NCBI RefSeq assembly: GCF_023923205.1
Contig: NZ_CP099490.1
Coordinates: 2,728,001 to 2,792,000, forward strand
Reading direction: 5' to 3'
DNA: 64,000 nucleotides
From: Ornithinimicrobium cryptoxanthini
GTDB taxonomy: Bacteria > Actinomycetota > Actinomycetes > Actinomycetales > Dermatophilaceae
The translations under genes were made by a program, and so were the position numbers. The notes below the pieces were generated by a model. The model had not been told where the DNA came from. It did no database searches and was given only the letters and a program-made list of their open reading frames with translations. Below are positions 36,103-47,892 of the stretch, in pieces. The first letter of the stretch is position 1; each line of letters opens with the position of its first letter.

Positions 36103-37341
36103 ATGTCGCTCCCCACCCACGGTGTCCACTCCGAGGTCGGCAAGCTCAACAAGGTGCTGGTCTGCCGTCCCGGGCTGAGCCACGAACGGCTCACCCCGAG
36201 CAACAGCGATGACCTGCTCTTCGACGACGTGCTCTGGGTCGAGAGCGCACGACGCGATCACCAGGACTTCGTCGACAACCTTCGCTCCCGCGGCGTCGAG
36301 GTGGTGGAGCTGCACGAGCTGCTGACCGAGACGCTGGCCGTCCCCGGGGCCCGCCAGTGGCTGCTTGAGCGCAAGCTCACCGTCAACGATCTCGGGCTCG
36401 GGCTGATCGATGACACCCGCGCCTACCTGGAGACCCTCGACGCGACGACGCTGACCGAGTTCCTCATCGGCGGGCTCGCCACCCGGGAGATGCCCCAGGA
36501 GTTCCGTTCCGACCACCTGGCGCTGGTGCGTGACTCGGGCGGGGTGACCGAATATGTCATGCCGCCGCTGCCCAACACCAGCTACACCCGGGACACCACC
36601 TGCTGGATCTATGGCGGACTGACCCTGAACCCGCTCTTCTGGCCCGCCCGGCACGACGAGACGCTGCTGATGAAGGCGGTCTACGAGTTCCATCCCGACT
36701 ACACCGGCAGCACTGTCTGGTGGGGTGACCCGGAGCAGGACTGGGGGCAGTCCACGATCGAGGGCGGCGACGTGATGCCGATCGGCAACGGCGCCGTGCT
36801 GATCGGGATGAGCGAGCGGACCTCACGCCAGGCGATCACCCAGGTCGCCGCCACGCTCTTTGCGGCCGAGGCCGCCACCAGGGTCGTTGTCGCCGGGATG
36901 CCGAAGCTGCGGGCGGCCATGCACCTGGACACCGTCTTCACCTTCGCCGACCGCGACGTGGTGACCTACTATCCCGACATCGTCGACGGCATCAAGACGT
37001 TCTCCCTGCGCCCCGCCGACGACGGGAGCCTGGAGGTGACCAAGGAGTCCGGCTCCTTCATCGACGTCGTGGCCCACGCGCTCGGGCTGCCCTCACTGCG
37101 GGCGGTCGAACCCGGCGGCGGCTGGTATGCCGGTGAGCGCCAGCAGTGGGACAGCGGCAACAACGCGGTGGCCGTCGAGCCCGGCGTGGTCTTCACCTAC
37201 GACCGCAACACCTACACCAACGAGCTGCTCCGCGCCGAGGGCATCGAGGTCATCCCCATCCGGGGCGCCGAGCTGGGCCGCGGCCGAGGCGGGGGCCACT
37301 GCATGACCTGCCCGATCTCCCGTGACGCGGTGGACTACTGA
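36103..37341 (+). CDS. arcA: Arginine deiminase
   Basis: 412 aa. Converts arginine to citrulline and ammonia. Catalytic Cys400 is in GGGHCMTCP; other active-site motifs are [10 protein letters not shown] and IEGGDVM, with MHLDTVFT carrying His/Asp. ATG 36103 has GGAGG. arcB/arcC are not adjacent, so the ADI pathway may be incomplete or the genes lie elsewhere. Its 3' end overlaps the convergent pseudouridine synthase by 7 bp. Confidence 0.95.
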   Translation: MSLPTHGVHSEVGKLNKVLVCRPGLSHERLTPSNSDDLLFDDVLWVESARRDHQDFVDNLRSRGVEVVELHELLTETLAVPGARQWLLERKLTVNDLGLGLIDDTRAYLETLDATTLTEFLIGGLATREMPQEFRSDHLALVRDSGGVTEYVMPPLPNTSYTRDTTCWIYGGLTLNPLFWPARHDETLLMKAVYEFHPDYTGSTVWWGDPEQDWGQSTIEGGDVMPIGNGAVLIGMSERTSRQAITQVAATLFAAEAATRVVVAGMPKLRAAMHLDTVFTFADRDVVTYYPDIVDGIKTFSLRPADDGSLEVTKESGSFIDVVAHALGLPSLRAVEPGGGWYAGERQQWDSGNNAVAVEPGVVFTYDRNTYTNELLRAEGIEVIPIRGAELGRGRGGGHCMTCPISRDAVDY

Positions 37342-38309
37342 CCCTGCGACCTGACCCATCCCGCACCGGCCAGGTCCAGGCGCCGCCCCGAGACGAACCG
37401 GAGGTCTAGGCCGGTCGCCGGGTCGGTGAACGCGAGCTCCGCGGCCAGCAGCTGCAGCGGCCGGCTGAAGTCGGCCGGTGCCACGTCCAGGACCTGTGGA
37501 TAGAGCGGGTCACCCGCGATCGGTGCCCCGAGCCCGGACAGGTGCAACCGCAGCTGGTGCGTGCGGCCGGTCTCCGGCCGCAGCCGGACCAGCGCGAGGT
37601 CGCCGGTCCGCTCCAGCACCTCGATCTGCGTCACGGCGTTGGGCTCACCGGGCACCTCGACCGCCTGCAGCTGTCCGCGTTGCTTCTCGATGCGAGAGCG
37701 CGCCACCGCCGGCAGCGTCGCCGCCTGCGCGAGGTGGACGACGGCCAGATAGGTCTTGGTCACCCGTCGGGCCGCGAACAGCTCCTGGTAGTCCCGCCGC
37801 ACCGTGGGTTCCTTGGTCAGCAGCAGCACCCCTGCGGTCAACCGGTCCAGGCGGTGCGCGGGCTGGACCTGCTCCCACCCGGCCTGTCTGCGCAGCCGCG
37901 CCAGCACGGTCTCACGCACGTGCCGCCCCCGGGGCATGGTGGCCAGGAACGGTGGCTTGTCCACCACCAGGATCCGCTCGTCCTCGTGCAGGACGGTCAG
38001 CTCGCCGGGCACCGACGTCTCCTCCGGGAGGTCGCGGTGCAGATAGACCCACTGCCCCGGTCGGTATGCCGTGTGCGCGGTGACGACGGTGCCGTCGCCC
38101 AGGAGCACCTCACCGGCCGCCAGTCGGCGCTGGACCTCCGGGGCACCCCTGGTCCGCTCGGCCAGGAACTCGGCGACCGTGCTGTGGGAGGTGCCGGTCG
38201 GCATACTGAACCTGGCTGGCGGCACGCCGTCGCGGTGCGGCAGCGGCGCGGACGCACGAACCCGCCGGCTCCGGGTCGGCTCAGGGCCGCCCGGCACCTG
38301 CGGGTCCAT
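37335..38309 (-). CDS. RluA-family RNA pseudouridine synthase, 324 aa
   Basis: Catalytic Asp in [16 protein letters not shown]; the RluA core is at about residues 100-310 and the N-terminal part resembles S4-like RNA binding. The 35-aa basic N-terminal extension may not be real: an ATG at 38204 ([17 protein letters not shown]) is an alternative start. Target rRNA/tRNA position is unknown. It overlaps arcA by 7 bp at the stop. Confidence 0.88.
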   Translation of the reverse strand: MDPQVPGGPEPTRSRRVRASAPLPHRDGVPPARFSMPTGTSHSTVAEFLAERTRGAPEVQRRLAAGEVLLGDGTVVTAHTAYRPGQWVYLHRDLPEETSVPGELTVLHEDERILVVDKPPFLATMPRGRHVRETVLARLRRQAGWEQVQPAHRLDRLTAGVLLLTKEPTVRRDYQELFAARRVTKTYLAVVHLAQAATLPAVARSRIEKQRGQLQAVEVPGEPNAVTQIEVLERTGDLALVRLRPETGRTHQLRLHLSGLGAPIAGDPLYPQVLDVAPADFSRPLQLLAAELAFTDPATGLDLRFVSGRRLDLAGAGWVRSQGQ

Positions 38310-38321
38310 GGCCGCTAGCGC

Positions 38322-40004
<1,683 letters not shown>

Positions 40005-40114
40005 GAGTCTCAGGCTATCCGGCGGAGGCGGTCCAGCCCGAATCGGTGGGCCACCTCCGCCGCCTGTGTCTGGCGCGCTGGGCCGGGACCCGGCAGCACG
40101 CCCTGCCGAGACCG

Positions 40115-40663
40115 TCAGGCGCTGATGGAGACCGGCTCCTCAGCGCCCTGCTCCTCCTCATAGTCTCCCTCGCCGTAGGTGTCCTCCTCGAGGGCCTCCG
40201 CACCTACGGGCTCCCCATCGGCTCCTGCAGCTCCGACCGGCTGGTCCGCGAGGGCCGAGCGCACGTTCTCGTCGTCCGCTGGGTCCTCGCCTGCGAAGTG
40301 CGGTCGTCGCACACTGGTGTAATCGGCCTGTCCAAAGGACAGGTTCGGGCCGATCGCGCTGGCCTTGATCTCCACGTCGGTGCCCCGCTTGTCCCCGTTG
40401 ACCCAGTCGACGACCTTCAACCTGCCGTGCACGAGCACCGGCGTCCCCTTCTTCAGGGACTCGAAGGCGTTGACCGCCAGGGCTTGGTAGCACGAGACCT
40501 TGAAGAAACTGGCGCCGGTCTCGAGCCATTGGCCCCGCTCCCGGTCGAAGTAGCCGTGGTTGACGGCGACTCGGAAACTGGTAAACACGTCGCCGACCTT
40601 GGTGCTGCCCACCACCGGGTCCGCGGTCAGGTTGCCGGCCACCGTCACATATGAATCTGTCAT
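40115..40663 (-). CDS. ssb: Single-stranded DNA-binding protein (paralogue type, no acidic tip)
   Basis: 182 aa OB-fold (about residues 1-115; MTDSYVTVAGNLTADPVVG). The tail is acidic (DPADDENV, EEDTYGEGDYEEEQG) but ends EEPVSISA, lacking the canonical DDDIPF tip that recruits partner proteins, so it may be the SsbB-like paralogue. It is a single gene, not next to rpsF/rpsR. A hairpin overlaps its last codons. Confidence 0.88.
   Translation of the reverse strand: MTDSYVTVAGNLTADPVVGSTKVGDVFTSFRVAVNHGYFDRERGQWLETGASFFKVSCYQALAVNAFESLKKGTPVLVHGRLKVVDWVNGDKRGTDVEIKASAIGPNLSFGQADYTSVRRPHFAGEDPADDENVRSALADQPVGAAGADGEPVGAEALEEDTYGEGDYEEEQGAEEPVSISA
40118..40147 (-). terminator. Hairpin over the 3' end of ssb
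   Basis: GGCGCTGA pairs with TCAGCGCC around GGAG/CTCC. It covers the last ten codons and ends just before the stop codon. It could act as the terminator for ssb. Confidence 0.5.
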
Positions 40664-40775
40664 CTGACTCCCCTTCGCTCGATCCCACGGGTCCGTGGGT
40701 GAGCACCACGTTCCAACCTCTGCCGCCGACGCGACAGGCCCTCACCGAAGGTGTGGATGTGCGAGGAGGACTTGG

Positions 40776-40795
40776 CGCGGCTGTGGACAGCCGCG
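40776..40795. promoter_or_regulatory. Inverted repeat CGCGGCTGT-GG-ACAGCCGCG
   Basis: Nine-bp arms with a 2-bp centre in the 181-bp gap between ssb (start 40663) and the GTPase gene ending at 40845. On the minus strand it could be the GTPase operon terminator or an operator of ssb. Not assigned. Confidence 0.5.
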
Positions 40796-40844
40796 GACGA
40801 GCGGGAATGCGACGCGGCGAGCCGGGATGTGCGGGGTTGCGCGA

Positions 40845-42473
40845 CTACTTCGCGGCGGCCTGCAGCTGCTGACGCGCCTGCTTGTGCCGATCGAGCACGG
40901 CCGTCACCGGCGTGCTCACGTGCTCGTGGGCCACCTCGGCGACCGAGCTCGCCAACCGGCCCTCGATCGCCTGCCGCCGGCGACGCGCGCCGACGCGGGC
41001 GATAGCCCGCGACCCCAGCGCCAGCAGGATCCCGAGAAGCAGTCCTCCGCCGAGCATCAGCACAGGGATCGGAAGCGGGCCATACATCGGCACCTCTGCG
41101 TCGATCTGCAGGAAGCCGAGGGCGCCGAGCACCACCAGCCACGCCAGGCCACCAATGGCAATGAGCGCCAGCAGCCACTGCAGCAGGTTGACCAGCTGCC
41201 ACCACATCGGGTTGCGTGCCCGCAGCGGGGTGTTCATCACGGCCTGGTCAAGCGAGTCGGCCAGCGCGGTGCTCTCGGGGGTCGCCGCCGCCGCGACCGC
41301 GTCGGCCCAGCGAGGCGGCAACCCGGCACCAGCTGTCTCGCCGACCTGCCTGGTGGCCAGGTCGACGGCCGAGCGGGCAGCCGGGCTGGGCGGGGGCAGG
41401 GAGGAGCGACCGAGCGCGGTCTTCACGTCGGACTCGGTGATCGCCGGCCGGTCGCTGCTCTCGGAGAGCCGCAACCGCCGCAGCGGGTCCGGGCGCAGCG
41501 CCGACACCCAGCGGGTGAACGGCCAGCCGACGTGGTCACCGGCCTGACGCAGATAGTCACGCTGCACCGCGTCAAGCACCACCGGCACACCGGCTGCGTG
41601 CTCCAGCGCGAGGACAAGCTTGTGGTCAGCCTTGCGGTCCAGCTTGGGGTCGACGTCACCCACGTCCTGCAGCAGGCCGCGGGCCGTGCCCTTGAGGTCA
41701 CCCACGAGACGCTGCTCGGCGGCGTTGCGCCGCGCCACGACCTCACCGATCGCGCCGCGCAGCTCAGCCAAACCGTCACGCAGCCGGGCGGACGTGCCGA
41801 TGACGTCGAACTCACCGGCTCCGTCGGCGGCCACGAGCTTGGCCAGGTCGGCCTTGATCCGCTCAGCGCCACCGGGGTCCTGGATCCGGTCGATCTGGTT
41901 GAGCACCACCAGCATCACGGTGTCGTGGTCCTGCAGCGGCGCGAGGTACTCGTTGTGCAAGCGCGCGTCGGCATACTTCTGCGGGTCGGTGACCCAGACG
42001 AAGACGTCGGAGCGCTCCAGGATCCGGTCGGCCTCCTGGCGGTGCGCCACCTCGGTGGAGTCGAAGTCGGGCAGGTCGACCAGGATCAGCCCGTCGAGCG
42101 TGCCGGAGTCGTCCGCGACGTGGTGCCGCTTGTCGATGCCCAGCCAGTCGAGCAGCTCGCTGGCGTCGTCGCTGGCGCCCCAGATGGCGGCGGCCGCTTT
42201 GGAGGTCGTGGGCCGGCGCACGCCGATCGAGGAGACGTCCTCACCGGCCAGCGCGTTGAACAGGCTCGACTTGCCCGACCCCGTGGCGCCCGCGAGCGCG
42301 ACGACCGTGCGGCTGCCCTTCAGCGCCCAGCGCTGCCGCACCTTGGCGACGAGGTCCTCTCCCGCCTGGGCACGCTCGGGGTTGAGCTCCGCGCCACCGA
42401 CGTCAAGAGCGTCGCTGAGCTGGTCGGTGCGCCACAGGAGAGACTCCTCGCGGCTGCCGGTGCGGCGGCTCAT
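40845..42473 (-). CDS. Dynamin-like GTPase, membrane-anchored, 542 aa
   Basis: G domain at about residues 55-220: G1 GATGSGKSS, G3 DLPDFDS, G4 NQID. A helical region follows, then two to three transmembrane helices at about 415-500, so it is a YfjP/dynamin-like membrane GTPase. ATG 42473 overlaps the upstream GTPase gene by 4 bp. Such pairs are common in actinobacteria, but no function is established by the sequence. Confidence 0.88.
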   Translation of the reverse strand: MSRRTGSREESLLWRTDQLSDALDVGGAELNPERAQAGEDLVAKVRQRWALKGSRTVVALAGATGSGKSSLFNALAGEDVSSIGVRRPTTSKAAAAIWGASDDASELLDWLGIDKRHHVADDSGTLDGLILVDLPDFDSTEVAHRQEADRILERSDVFVWVTDPQKYADARLHNEYLAPLQDHDTVMLVVLNQIDRIQDPGGAERIKADLAKLVAADGAGEFDVIGTSARLRDGLAELRGAIGEVVARRNAAEQRLVGDLKGTARGLLQDVGDVDPKLDRKADHKLVLALEHAAGVPVVLDAVQRDYLRQAGDHVGWPFTRWVSALRPDPLRRLRLSESSDRPAITESDVKTALGRSSLPPPSPAARSAVDLATRQVGETAGAGLPPRWADAVAAAATPESTALADSLDQAVMNTPLRARNPMWWQLVNLLQWLLALIAIGGLAWLVVLGALGFLQIDAEVPMYGPLPIPVLMLGGGLLLGILLALGSRAIARVGARRRRQAIEGRLASSVAEVAHEHVSTPVTAVLDRHKQARQQLQAAAK

Positions 42474-44176
42474 CGGTTCTCCTCCACCTGCTGCGCGGCG
42501 CCAGACAGGTCCTTGACCGCCTGCGGTGCCAGCTCCACGTCGTCCAGGACGGTCTCGTAGCGCCCCAGCTCCTCGTCATACAGCTCAGCGACCTTGGCCA
42601 GCAGCGCCTTGCGGGCCCGGGCGGCGAGCTCGCGCACGGCCTGGTCGCCGAAGATCGCCTCGAGCAGGCGCTGGGCCAGCACGGCAGAGCCGCCGGCGAT
42701 GCCGACCTCGGCCCCGGTCAGCCCGGCTGTGGAGGTGAAGACGATCAGCATCAGCATGACCGCCAGGGCGTTGACCCCGAACGCGAGATAGCGCGCCGTC
42801 GTGCGCTTCTGGCCCGCCTCGTCGCGGACCATGGTGAGGACCTCGCCCTGCCAGTCGCGGATCGTCCGCTCGACGCGGCTGTCGAAGTCCGGGCTGGCCT
42901 TGGCGAGCTCAGGATGCTTCTGGATCAGGTCGGGGCCGCCGTCGGTCCCCTTCCACCTGCGCGTCGCGGCACCTGCGGCCACCTGCGCGTGGGAGGTGAC
43001 CAGCGCAGCCGCCCCCGACTGCAGTGCCTCGCCCAGGTGCTCGGTGGAGACGGCCTTGCCGGTGAAGAAGGCGGTCAGCCGGTCGCGCAGACGGCTGATG
43101 CCTGCCTCGACCTGGCGCAGGAACTCACCGGTGCCGACCAGCTCCTGCCAGCGGGCGAGCACCTCACCGCGCAGCAGCGAACCATCCTCCATGCCGTCCT
43201 CGACACCCTGGGTGGCTTCGCTGTATGCCGTGCGCGCGGCTCGGCGCAGCGCGTCCCGGGCCTCGGTCTGGGCCTGGCCGGCCTGGGCGAGCTGCTCAGA
43301 GCGTGCGGCCAGCGAGCCGAGCGCACCCTCGAGGGTGCGGCGGATGACCACGGAGCGGGCCTTGGCATCGCCTGCGAGGGTGTGCAGCCACCCGCGCAGG
43401 CGCTCGGTGTCGCGGGAGGGCAGCATCCCGTCCTCGCCGAGGGCCGACTCCGCGATCGTGAAGATCGGCGACTTCGACAGCCCCTGTTCGCGCAGCATCT
43501 GGGCGAGGTGGATGCGGATGTCCTCCATCGCCTCCGGCGGCACCCGGTCGAGCACGATCGCCACGCTCGTGCCTCGCTCGGCGGCCTCGCGCAGCAGGGT
43601 CCACGGGACGGCGTCGGCATACCGCGCGGCGGTCGTGACAAAGAGCCACAGGTCGGCGGCGGCGAGCAGCTGGCGGGCCAGGTCGCGGTTGGAGGTGACC
43701 ACCGAGTCGATGTCGGGGGCGTCCAGCAGGCCCAGGCCCGCCGGGAGCATCGTGGACGGGGTCAGGCGCACCGAGCCGGGGTCGTCATCGTCAGCCACCG
43801 AGCCGGTCACCCGGGACAGGCCGGGCAGGATCCGGTCACCCTCAAACCACTGCTTGTCGTCCGGGTGGTGCACCAGCACCGAGGCGCGGGTGGTGGGTCT
43901 CAGCACGCCGGCGCGGCTCACCGTCTCTCCCACGAGGGAGTTGACGAGGGTGGACTTGCCGGCGCCCGTGGAGCCGCCCACGACGCAGAGCAGTGGGGCG
44001 TCCAGGGAGCGCAGACGGGGCAGCACGTAGTCGTCGAGCTGGTGCACCAGCTCGCCCTGCGCGGTGCGGGCCTCCTCGACGCCGGGCAGGTCGAGGGTCA
44101 GTTTGACCCGCTCTGCCGTGCCACGCAGCTGCTCGACAGCACGCAGCAGGGCCCCTCCGGAGTCGGTGTCAGTCAC
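42470..44176 (-). CDS. Dynamin-like GTPase, membrane-anchored, 568 aa
   Basis: First gene of a two-GTPase operon. G domain: G1 GGSTGAGKST, G3 DAPDID, and a G4-like VLDR. A long coiled helical region follows (about 270-460) and a transmembrane segment near 475-510. GTG 44176 has CAATCT six bases before it. The two proteins are related in architecture but not duplicates; probably a heteromeric membrane-remodelling pair. Confidence 0.88.
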   Translation of the reverse strand: MTDTDSGGALLRAVEQLRGTAERVKLTLDLPGVEEARTAQGELVHQLDDYVLPRLRSLDAPLLCVVGGSTGAGKSTLVNSLVGETVSRAGVLRPTTRASVLVHHPDDKQWFEGDRILPGLSRVTGSVADDDDPGSVRLTPSTMLPAGLGLLDAPDIDSVVTSNRDLARQLLAAADLWLFVTTAARYADAVPWTLLREAAERGTSVAIVLDRVPPEAMEDIRIHLAQMLREQGLSKSPIFTIAESALGEDGMLPSRDTERLRGWLHTLAGDAKARSVVIRRTLEGALGSLAARSEQLAQAGQAQTEARDALRRAARTAYSEATQGVEDGMEDGSLLRGEVLARWQELVGTGEFLRQVEAGISRLRDRLTAFFTGKAVSTEHLGEALQSGAAALVTSHAQVAAGAATRRWKGTDGGPDLIQKHPELAKASPDFDSRVERTIRDWQGEVLTMVRDEAGQKRTTARYLAFGVNALAVMLMLIVFTSTAGLTGAEVGIAGGSAVLAQRLLEAIFGDQAVRELAARARKALLAKVAELYDEELGRYETVLDDVELAPQAVKDLSGAAQQVEENR

Positions 44177-44336
44177 GCCCCAAGATTGCCGTGTCCAGCG
44201 CGTTCGACCAAACCTGACTCGCGGGTTGACCCACACTGACCTGCCAGGAGGCCCTGTTGCACACGTCATACCCCGTCCTGTGACTTGCTGCGAGGGCGAG
44301 CGAGCACTTCACACAGGTCAGCGTCCCCTGCCGACG

Positions 44337-44409
<73 letters not shown>

Positions 44410-44491
44410 CAGGACTCGACCAGCCGGCGAGCCGGTGGCCCAGTCTAGATGCGCCCCGGGGTGGTCCCTGCGTCGCGACTACGCTCACCCC

Positions 44492-45637
44492 ATGGAGCAC
44501 TCCGACCCGGGAGCCAACCCCGAGGCGCCGCTGGGGGCACTGCGCGATCAGATCGACGCCGTCGACCAGGAGGTCATGTCCCTGCTGATCCGCCGGCTCG
44601 AGCTGGTGGGTGAGGTCGGCAAGCTCAAGGGCGAGCACGGCCTGCCGATCTATGCGCCCGACCGCGAGCGCTCCATGATCGCTGCCCGTCGCGCCGAGGC
44701 CGAGCGCCGCGGGCTCTCCCCCGACCTGATCGAAGACGTGCTGCGCCGCTGCATGCGCGAGGCCTATGCCCACGAGAAGAACCTCGGCTTCACCCGGCAG
44801 GCTCCCGACCTTGGCCCGATCGTGATCGTCGGCGGGGCAGGCCAGATGGGCCAGCTCTTCGGACGGATGCTGAGGTTGTCGGGGTATGACGTGCGCCAGC
44901 TGGACCGTGACGACTGGTCGCGCGCGGAGGAGCTGCTCGACGGCGCAGGCATGGTGCTGGTGAGCGTGCCGATCAGCGACACCGTCGAGGTGCTGCACCA
45001 GCTGCCGCCGTTGCCGCACGACTGTCTGCTGGTCGACCTCACCTCGACCAAGGTGGCTCCCATGGCGGCCATGCTCGAGATCCACCCGGGTCCGGTGCTG
45101 GGCCTGCACCCGATGTTCGGCCCCGATGTCGACAACCTGGCCAAGCAGGTGGTCGCCTATGTCCCCGGCCGCATCCCCGATGCCAGCACCTGGCTGCTCG
45201 AGCAGATCCGGCTCTGGGGTGCGCGGCTGCATGAGATCAGCGCCGAGGACCACGATCACGCGATGGGCCTGATCCAGGCGCAGCGTCACTTCGCGACCTT
45301 CGCCGATGGCCTGCACCTGGTGCGTGAGGACCGCTCGATCGATGAGCTGCTGTCGCTCTCGTCACCGATCTATCGCCTGGAGCTGATCATGATCGGTCGG
45401 CTCTTCGGCCAGGACCCCGAGCTCTATGCCGACATCATCATGGCCTCGCCCGACAACCTGGCGCTGATCGAGCGCTATCACGACCGCTTTGCGGAGGCGC
45501 TGGAGATCCTCCGCGCCGGGGACCGGGAGGCGTTCATCGCCCGGTTCCGCGAGATCGGCGAGTGGTTCGGCGCCCACGCCGACCGGTTCCGCGCCGAGAG
45601 CCAGTCGCTGCTCGCCCACGCCGACGCCCAGCGTTAG
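44492..45637 (+). CDS. tyrA: Bifunctional chorismate mutase / prephenate dehydrogenase (T-protein)
   Basis: 381 aa. Residues 10-95 form an AroQ-type chorismate mutase ([23 protein letters not shown], then [17 protein letters not shown]). Residues 105-381 form an NAD-dependent prephenate dehydrogenase with Rossmann motif [12 protein letters not shown] and the [13 protein letters not shown] and [10 protein letters not shown] blocks. This fused order and these motifs are those of enteric TyrA (E. coli T-protein, 373 aa). In most actinobacteria the two activities are separate. ATG 44492 has TACGCT six bases before it. Role: tyrosine synthesis from chorismate. Confidence 0.95.
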   Translation: MEHSDPGANPEAPLGALRDQIDAVDQEVMSLLIRRLELVGEVGKLKGEHGLPIYAPDRERSMIAARRAEAERRGLSPDLIEDVLRRCMREAYAHEKNLGFTRQAPDLGPIVIVGGAGQMGQLFGRMLRLSGYDVRQLDRDDWSRAEELLDGAGMVLVSVPISDTVEVLHQLPPLPHDCLLVDLTSTKVAPMAAMLEIHPGPVLGLHPMFGPDVDNLAKQVVAYVPGRIPDASTWLLEQIRLWGARLHEISAEDHDHAMGLIQAQRHFATFADGLHLVREDRSIDELLSLSSPIYRLELIMIGRLFGQDPELYADIIMASPDNLALIERYHDRFAEALEILRAGDREAFIARFREIGEWFGAHADRFRAESQSLLAHADAQR

Positions 45638-45790
45638 CCAGCCTGCCAGCCACCTCGGCGGCCGCGCGAGCCATCCCGGCATCGGCCACAGAGTTCACCT
45701 GCACTCCCTGGCCGACGACACGCCGACGTGTCCCGGCCGCAGCGTGCACCTGCACGCTCGGACCGATGGAGGTGGGCGGTTCCGAGGCCG

Positions 45791-45840
45791 GCAAAACCGC
45801 TATGAAAACGCGTGAGAGACCAGCAAAACCGCTATGAAAA
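45791..45840. repeat. Exact 18-bp direct repeat with 32-bp period
   Basis: GCAAAACCGCTATGAAAA at 45791-45808 and again at 45823-45840. It lies in the 207-bp gap between convergent tyrA and prsW. The CAAAACC core and 32-bp period are the same as in the pair at 15725-15775. The rest of the gap shows no gene. Confidence 0.8.
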
Positions 45841-45844
45841 TTGT

Positions 45845-47110
45845 TCAGCGCTTGTGAGGCACCTGGTGGATGACCTGCTGTGCCTGCGCCGCCTGCGACT
45901 GGGGTGGTGCAAAAGAGGCGCGGCGGGCGGTCACGGTGTGCAACAACGCCTGCTCGCGGTGCCTCCAGACCGGGTCGGGGTCACCCCGCTCGAGGTGGTG
46001 CCGGGCGATCGCCAGCTCGCTCGCCTCGTCCTGGAAGGCCTCCATCGCCTCCTCCGCCCGCGGCCCACCGACACCGCGCGCCCAGGACCGTGCCCGACGC
46101 CGCTCGCGCGGCGAGACCAGCATGGCGACCTCGGCGGGGGTGAACCAGCCGTTGAGCCCATAGCCGGTCAGGTGCTCACGCAGGATCCGCGTCTCCTGGC
46201 GCCGCGAATAGACCAGGATCAGCACGAAGCCGACAAACAGGGGCACCTGCACGAGGACATAGGCCAGGAAGAAGCCGCTGGTGCTACTGACGGCCGCGAA
46301 GTTCCACAGGAAGTGCAGGAACACCGCGGCGACGAAGCCCAGCAGCGGGATGAAGGCATAGCGCCACTGGCGCCGGAACGCGATCATGCCCAGCGCGAGG
46401 CCGAAGCAGGCGGTGAACATCGGGTGGGCAAAGGGGCTGATCAGGCAACGCATGATGAAGATGCCGAACAGGCCGGGGGTGCCGAGCACGTTGAAGGCGC
46501 CCCCGAGATAGATGATGTTCTCGATGAAGGCGAAGCCGACCGCGACCATGCCGGCATAGACCAGTCCGTCCACGATGCCGTTGAACTCGCGGCGGGCGAC
46601 GAAGAAGATCACCAGCACGCCGAGGCACTTCAGCGCCTCCTCGATGATCGGGGCCACGAAGACTGCGCCGGCAAACCTCGGGTCGACCTCGAGGCCGGCA
46701 AAGAAGGCCATGCCGATCTCGTTGAGGATCAATGCCCCCAGCGTGCTCACCAGCGCGCCCCACAGGAACGCGAACCACATGATGCGGGCCGGCTCGGCCT
46801 CGAGCCGGTCGACCCACAACAGGACCGGGACGACGATCCCCAGCGCGATCGAGGCGGTCAGCAGTCCGAGCATCGTCGCGGTGGCACCGGTGCTGTCCAG
46901 GACCACGATCGACAGGGCGAGGCCGGTCAGGCCGAACAGGGTGATCGCCCCTCCCCACAGGACGAAGCGGCGCAGCGTGCGGCGCGGGGTGACGTTGGCC
47001 GGATGACCCGCGAACCCGGCATACGGTCCGTGTGGTCGACCGACCGGCGGCACCACCTGCGGCTGCGGCACCCCCTGGTAGCCGACCGGCGGTCGTGGCT
47101 GCTGCGACAT
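45845..47110 (-). CDS. prsW: PrsW-family intramembrane metallo-/glutamic protease, 421 aa
   Basis: Eight or so transmembrane helices (about residues 50-310). The PrsW core includes the Glu-Glu pair in APIIEEALKCLG, FAFIENIIYLGG, and His in HFLWNFAA. The N-terminus is proline-rich (PRPPVGYQGVPQPQ) and the C-terminal 110 aa are a soluble charged domain. PrsW-type proteases cleave anti-sigma factors in Bacillus; the substrate here is unknown. ATG 47110 has TAGCGT seven bases before it and is divergent from orn. Confidence 0.9.
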   Translation of the reverse strand: MSQQPRPPVGYQGVPQPQVVPPVGRPHGPYAGFAGHPANVTPRRTLRRFVLWGGAITLFGLTGLALSIVVLDSTGATATMLGLLTASIALGIVVPVLLWVDRLEAEPARIMWFAFLWGALVSTLGALILNEIGMAFFAGLEVDPRFAGAVFVAPIIEEALKCLGVLVIFFVARREFNGIVDGLVYAGMVAVGFAFIENIIYLGGAFNVLGTPGLFGIFIMRCLISPFAHPMFTACFGLALGMIAFRRQWRYAFIPLLGFVAAVFLHFLWNFAAVSSTSGFFLAYVLVQVPLFVGFVLILVYSRRQETRILREHLTGYGLNGWFTPAEVAMLVSPRERRRARSWARGVGGPRAEEAMEAFQDEASELAIARHHLERGDPDPVWRHREQALLHTVTARRASFAPPQSQAAQAQQVIHQVPHKR

Positions 47111-47117
47111 GGGCCTC

Positions 47118-47143
47118 ACGCTACCCGTCCGGCTGGGTAGTCT
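47118..47143. promoter_or_regulatory. Divergent leaderless promoters of prsW and orn
   Basis: TAGCGT on the minus strand (47118-47123) ends seven bases before prsW ATG 47110, and TAGTCT on the plus strand (47138-47143) ends seven bases before orn GTG 47151. The whole gap is 40 bp, so the promoters overlap. Confidence 0.6.
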
Positions 47144-47150
47144 GGAGCAC

Positions 47151-47780
47151 GTGACGGACACCATCAGCAAGGCCCAGGCTGACCGCATCGTCTGGATCGA
47201 CTGCGAGATGACCGGGCTGGACATCGCCAACGACGCGCTCATCGAGGTGGCCGCCCTGGTGACCGACTTCGAGCTCAACGTCCTCGGCGCCGGCGTCGAC
47301 CTGGTCATCCGGCCACCGGACCAGGCGATGCAGATCATGGGCGACTTCGTGCGGCAGATGCACACGGACAGCGGGCTGCTCGACGTGCTCGCCGACGGCA
47401 TCACTCTCGAGGAGGCCCAGACCCAGGTGATGGACTACGTCACGCACTGGGTGCCGGAGTCGCGCAAGGCCCCGCTCGGGGGCAACACGGTGAGCACGGA
47501 CCGTGCTTTCCTCGCCCGCGACATGCCCGACCTTGAGTCCCACCTGCACTACCGCATCATCGACGTCTCCTCGATCAAGGAGCTGTCCCGCCGCTGGTTC
47601 CCGCGCGCCTACTTCGCGGCGCCGGCCAAGACGGGTGGCCACCGGGCGCTCGGCGACATCTGGGACAGCATCACCGAGCTGCGTTACTACCGCCACGCGG
47701 TGTTCCAGGCCCAGCCCGGGATGGACTCGACAGCGCTGAAGGCGCTGGCCGCGCAGGCGGCCGCCGAGCACGAGCACTGA
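47151..47780 (+). CDS. orn: Oligoribonuclease
   Basis: 209 aa DEDDh exonuclease that finishes RNA decay by degrading short oligoribonucleotides and pGpG. Active-site blocks: WIDCEMTGLD (D-x-E), the central Asp region STDRAFLARDMP, and HRALGDI (His/Asp). GTG 47151 is the start; upstream in-frame codons to 47109 overlap the promoter and the prsW start. Confidence 0.95.
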   Translation: MTDTISKAQADRIVWIDCEMTGLDIANDALIEVAALVTDFELNVLGAGVDLVIRPPDQAMQIMGDFVRQMHTDSGLLDVLADGITLEEAQTQVMDYVTHWVPESRKAPLGGNTVSTDRAFLARDMPDLESHLHYRIIDVSSIKELSRRWFPRAYFAAPAKTGGHRALGDIWDSITELRYYRHAVFQAQPGMDSTALKALAAQAAAEHEH

Positions 47781-47892
47781 ACGGCGCCAGTCGTATGCCG
47801 GGGGGCGGGTCTGACTGTGTTCGGAACCTCCGGCGGGAGCAGGTAGGATAGCCGCCGTTGCCTTCAGCGCCACCGGTGTCGACGGCAGCCAT

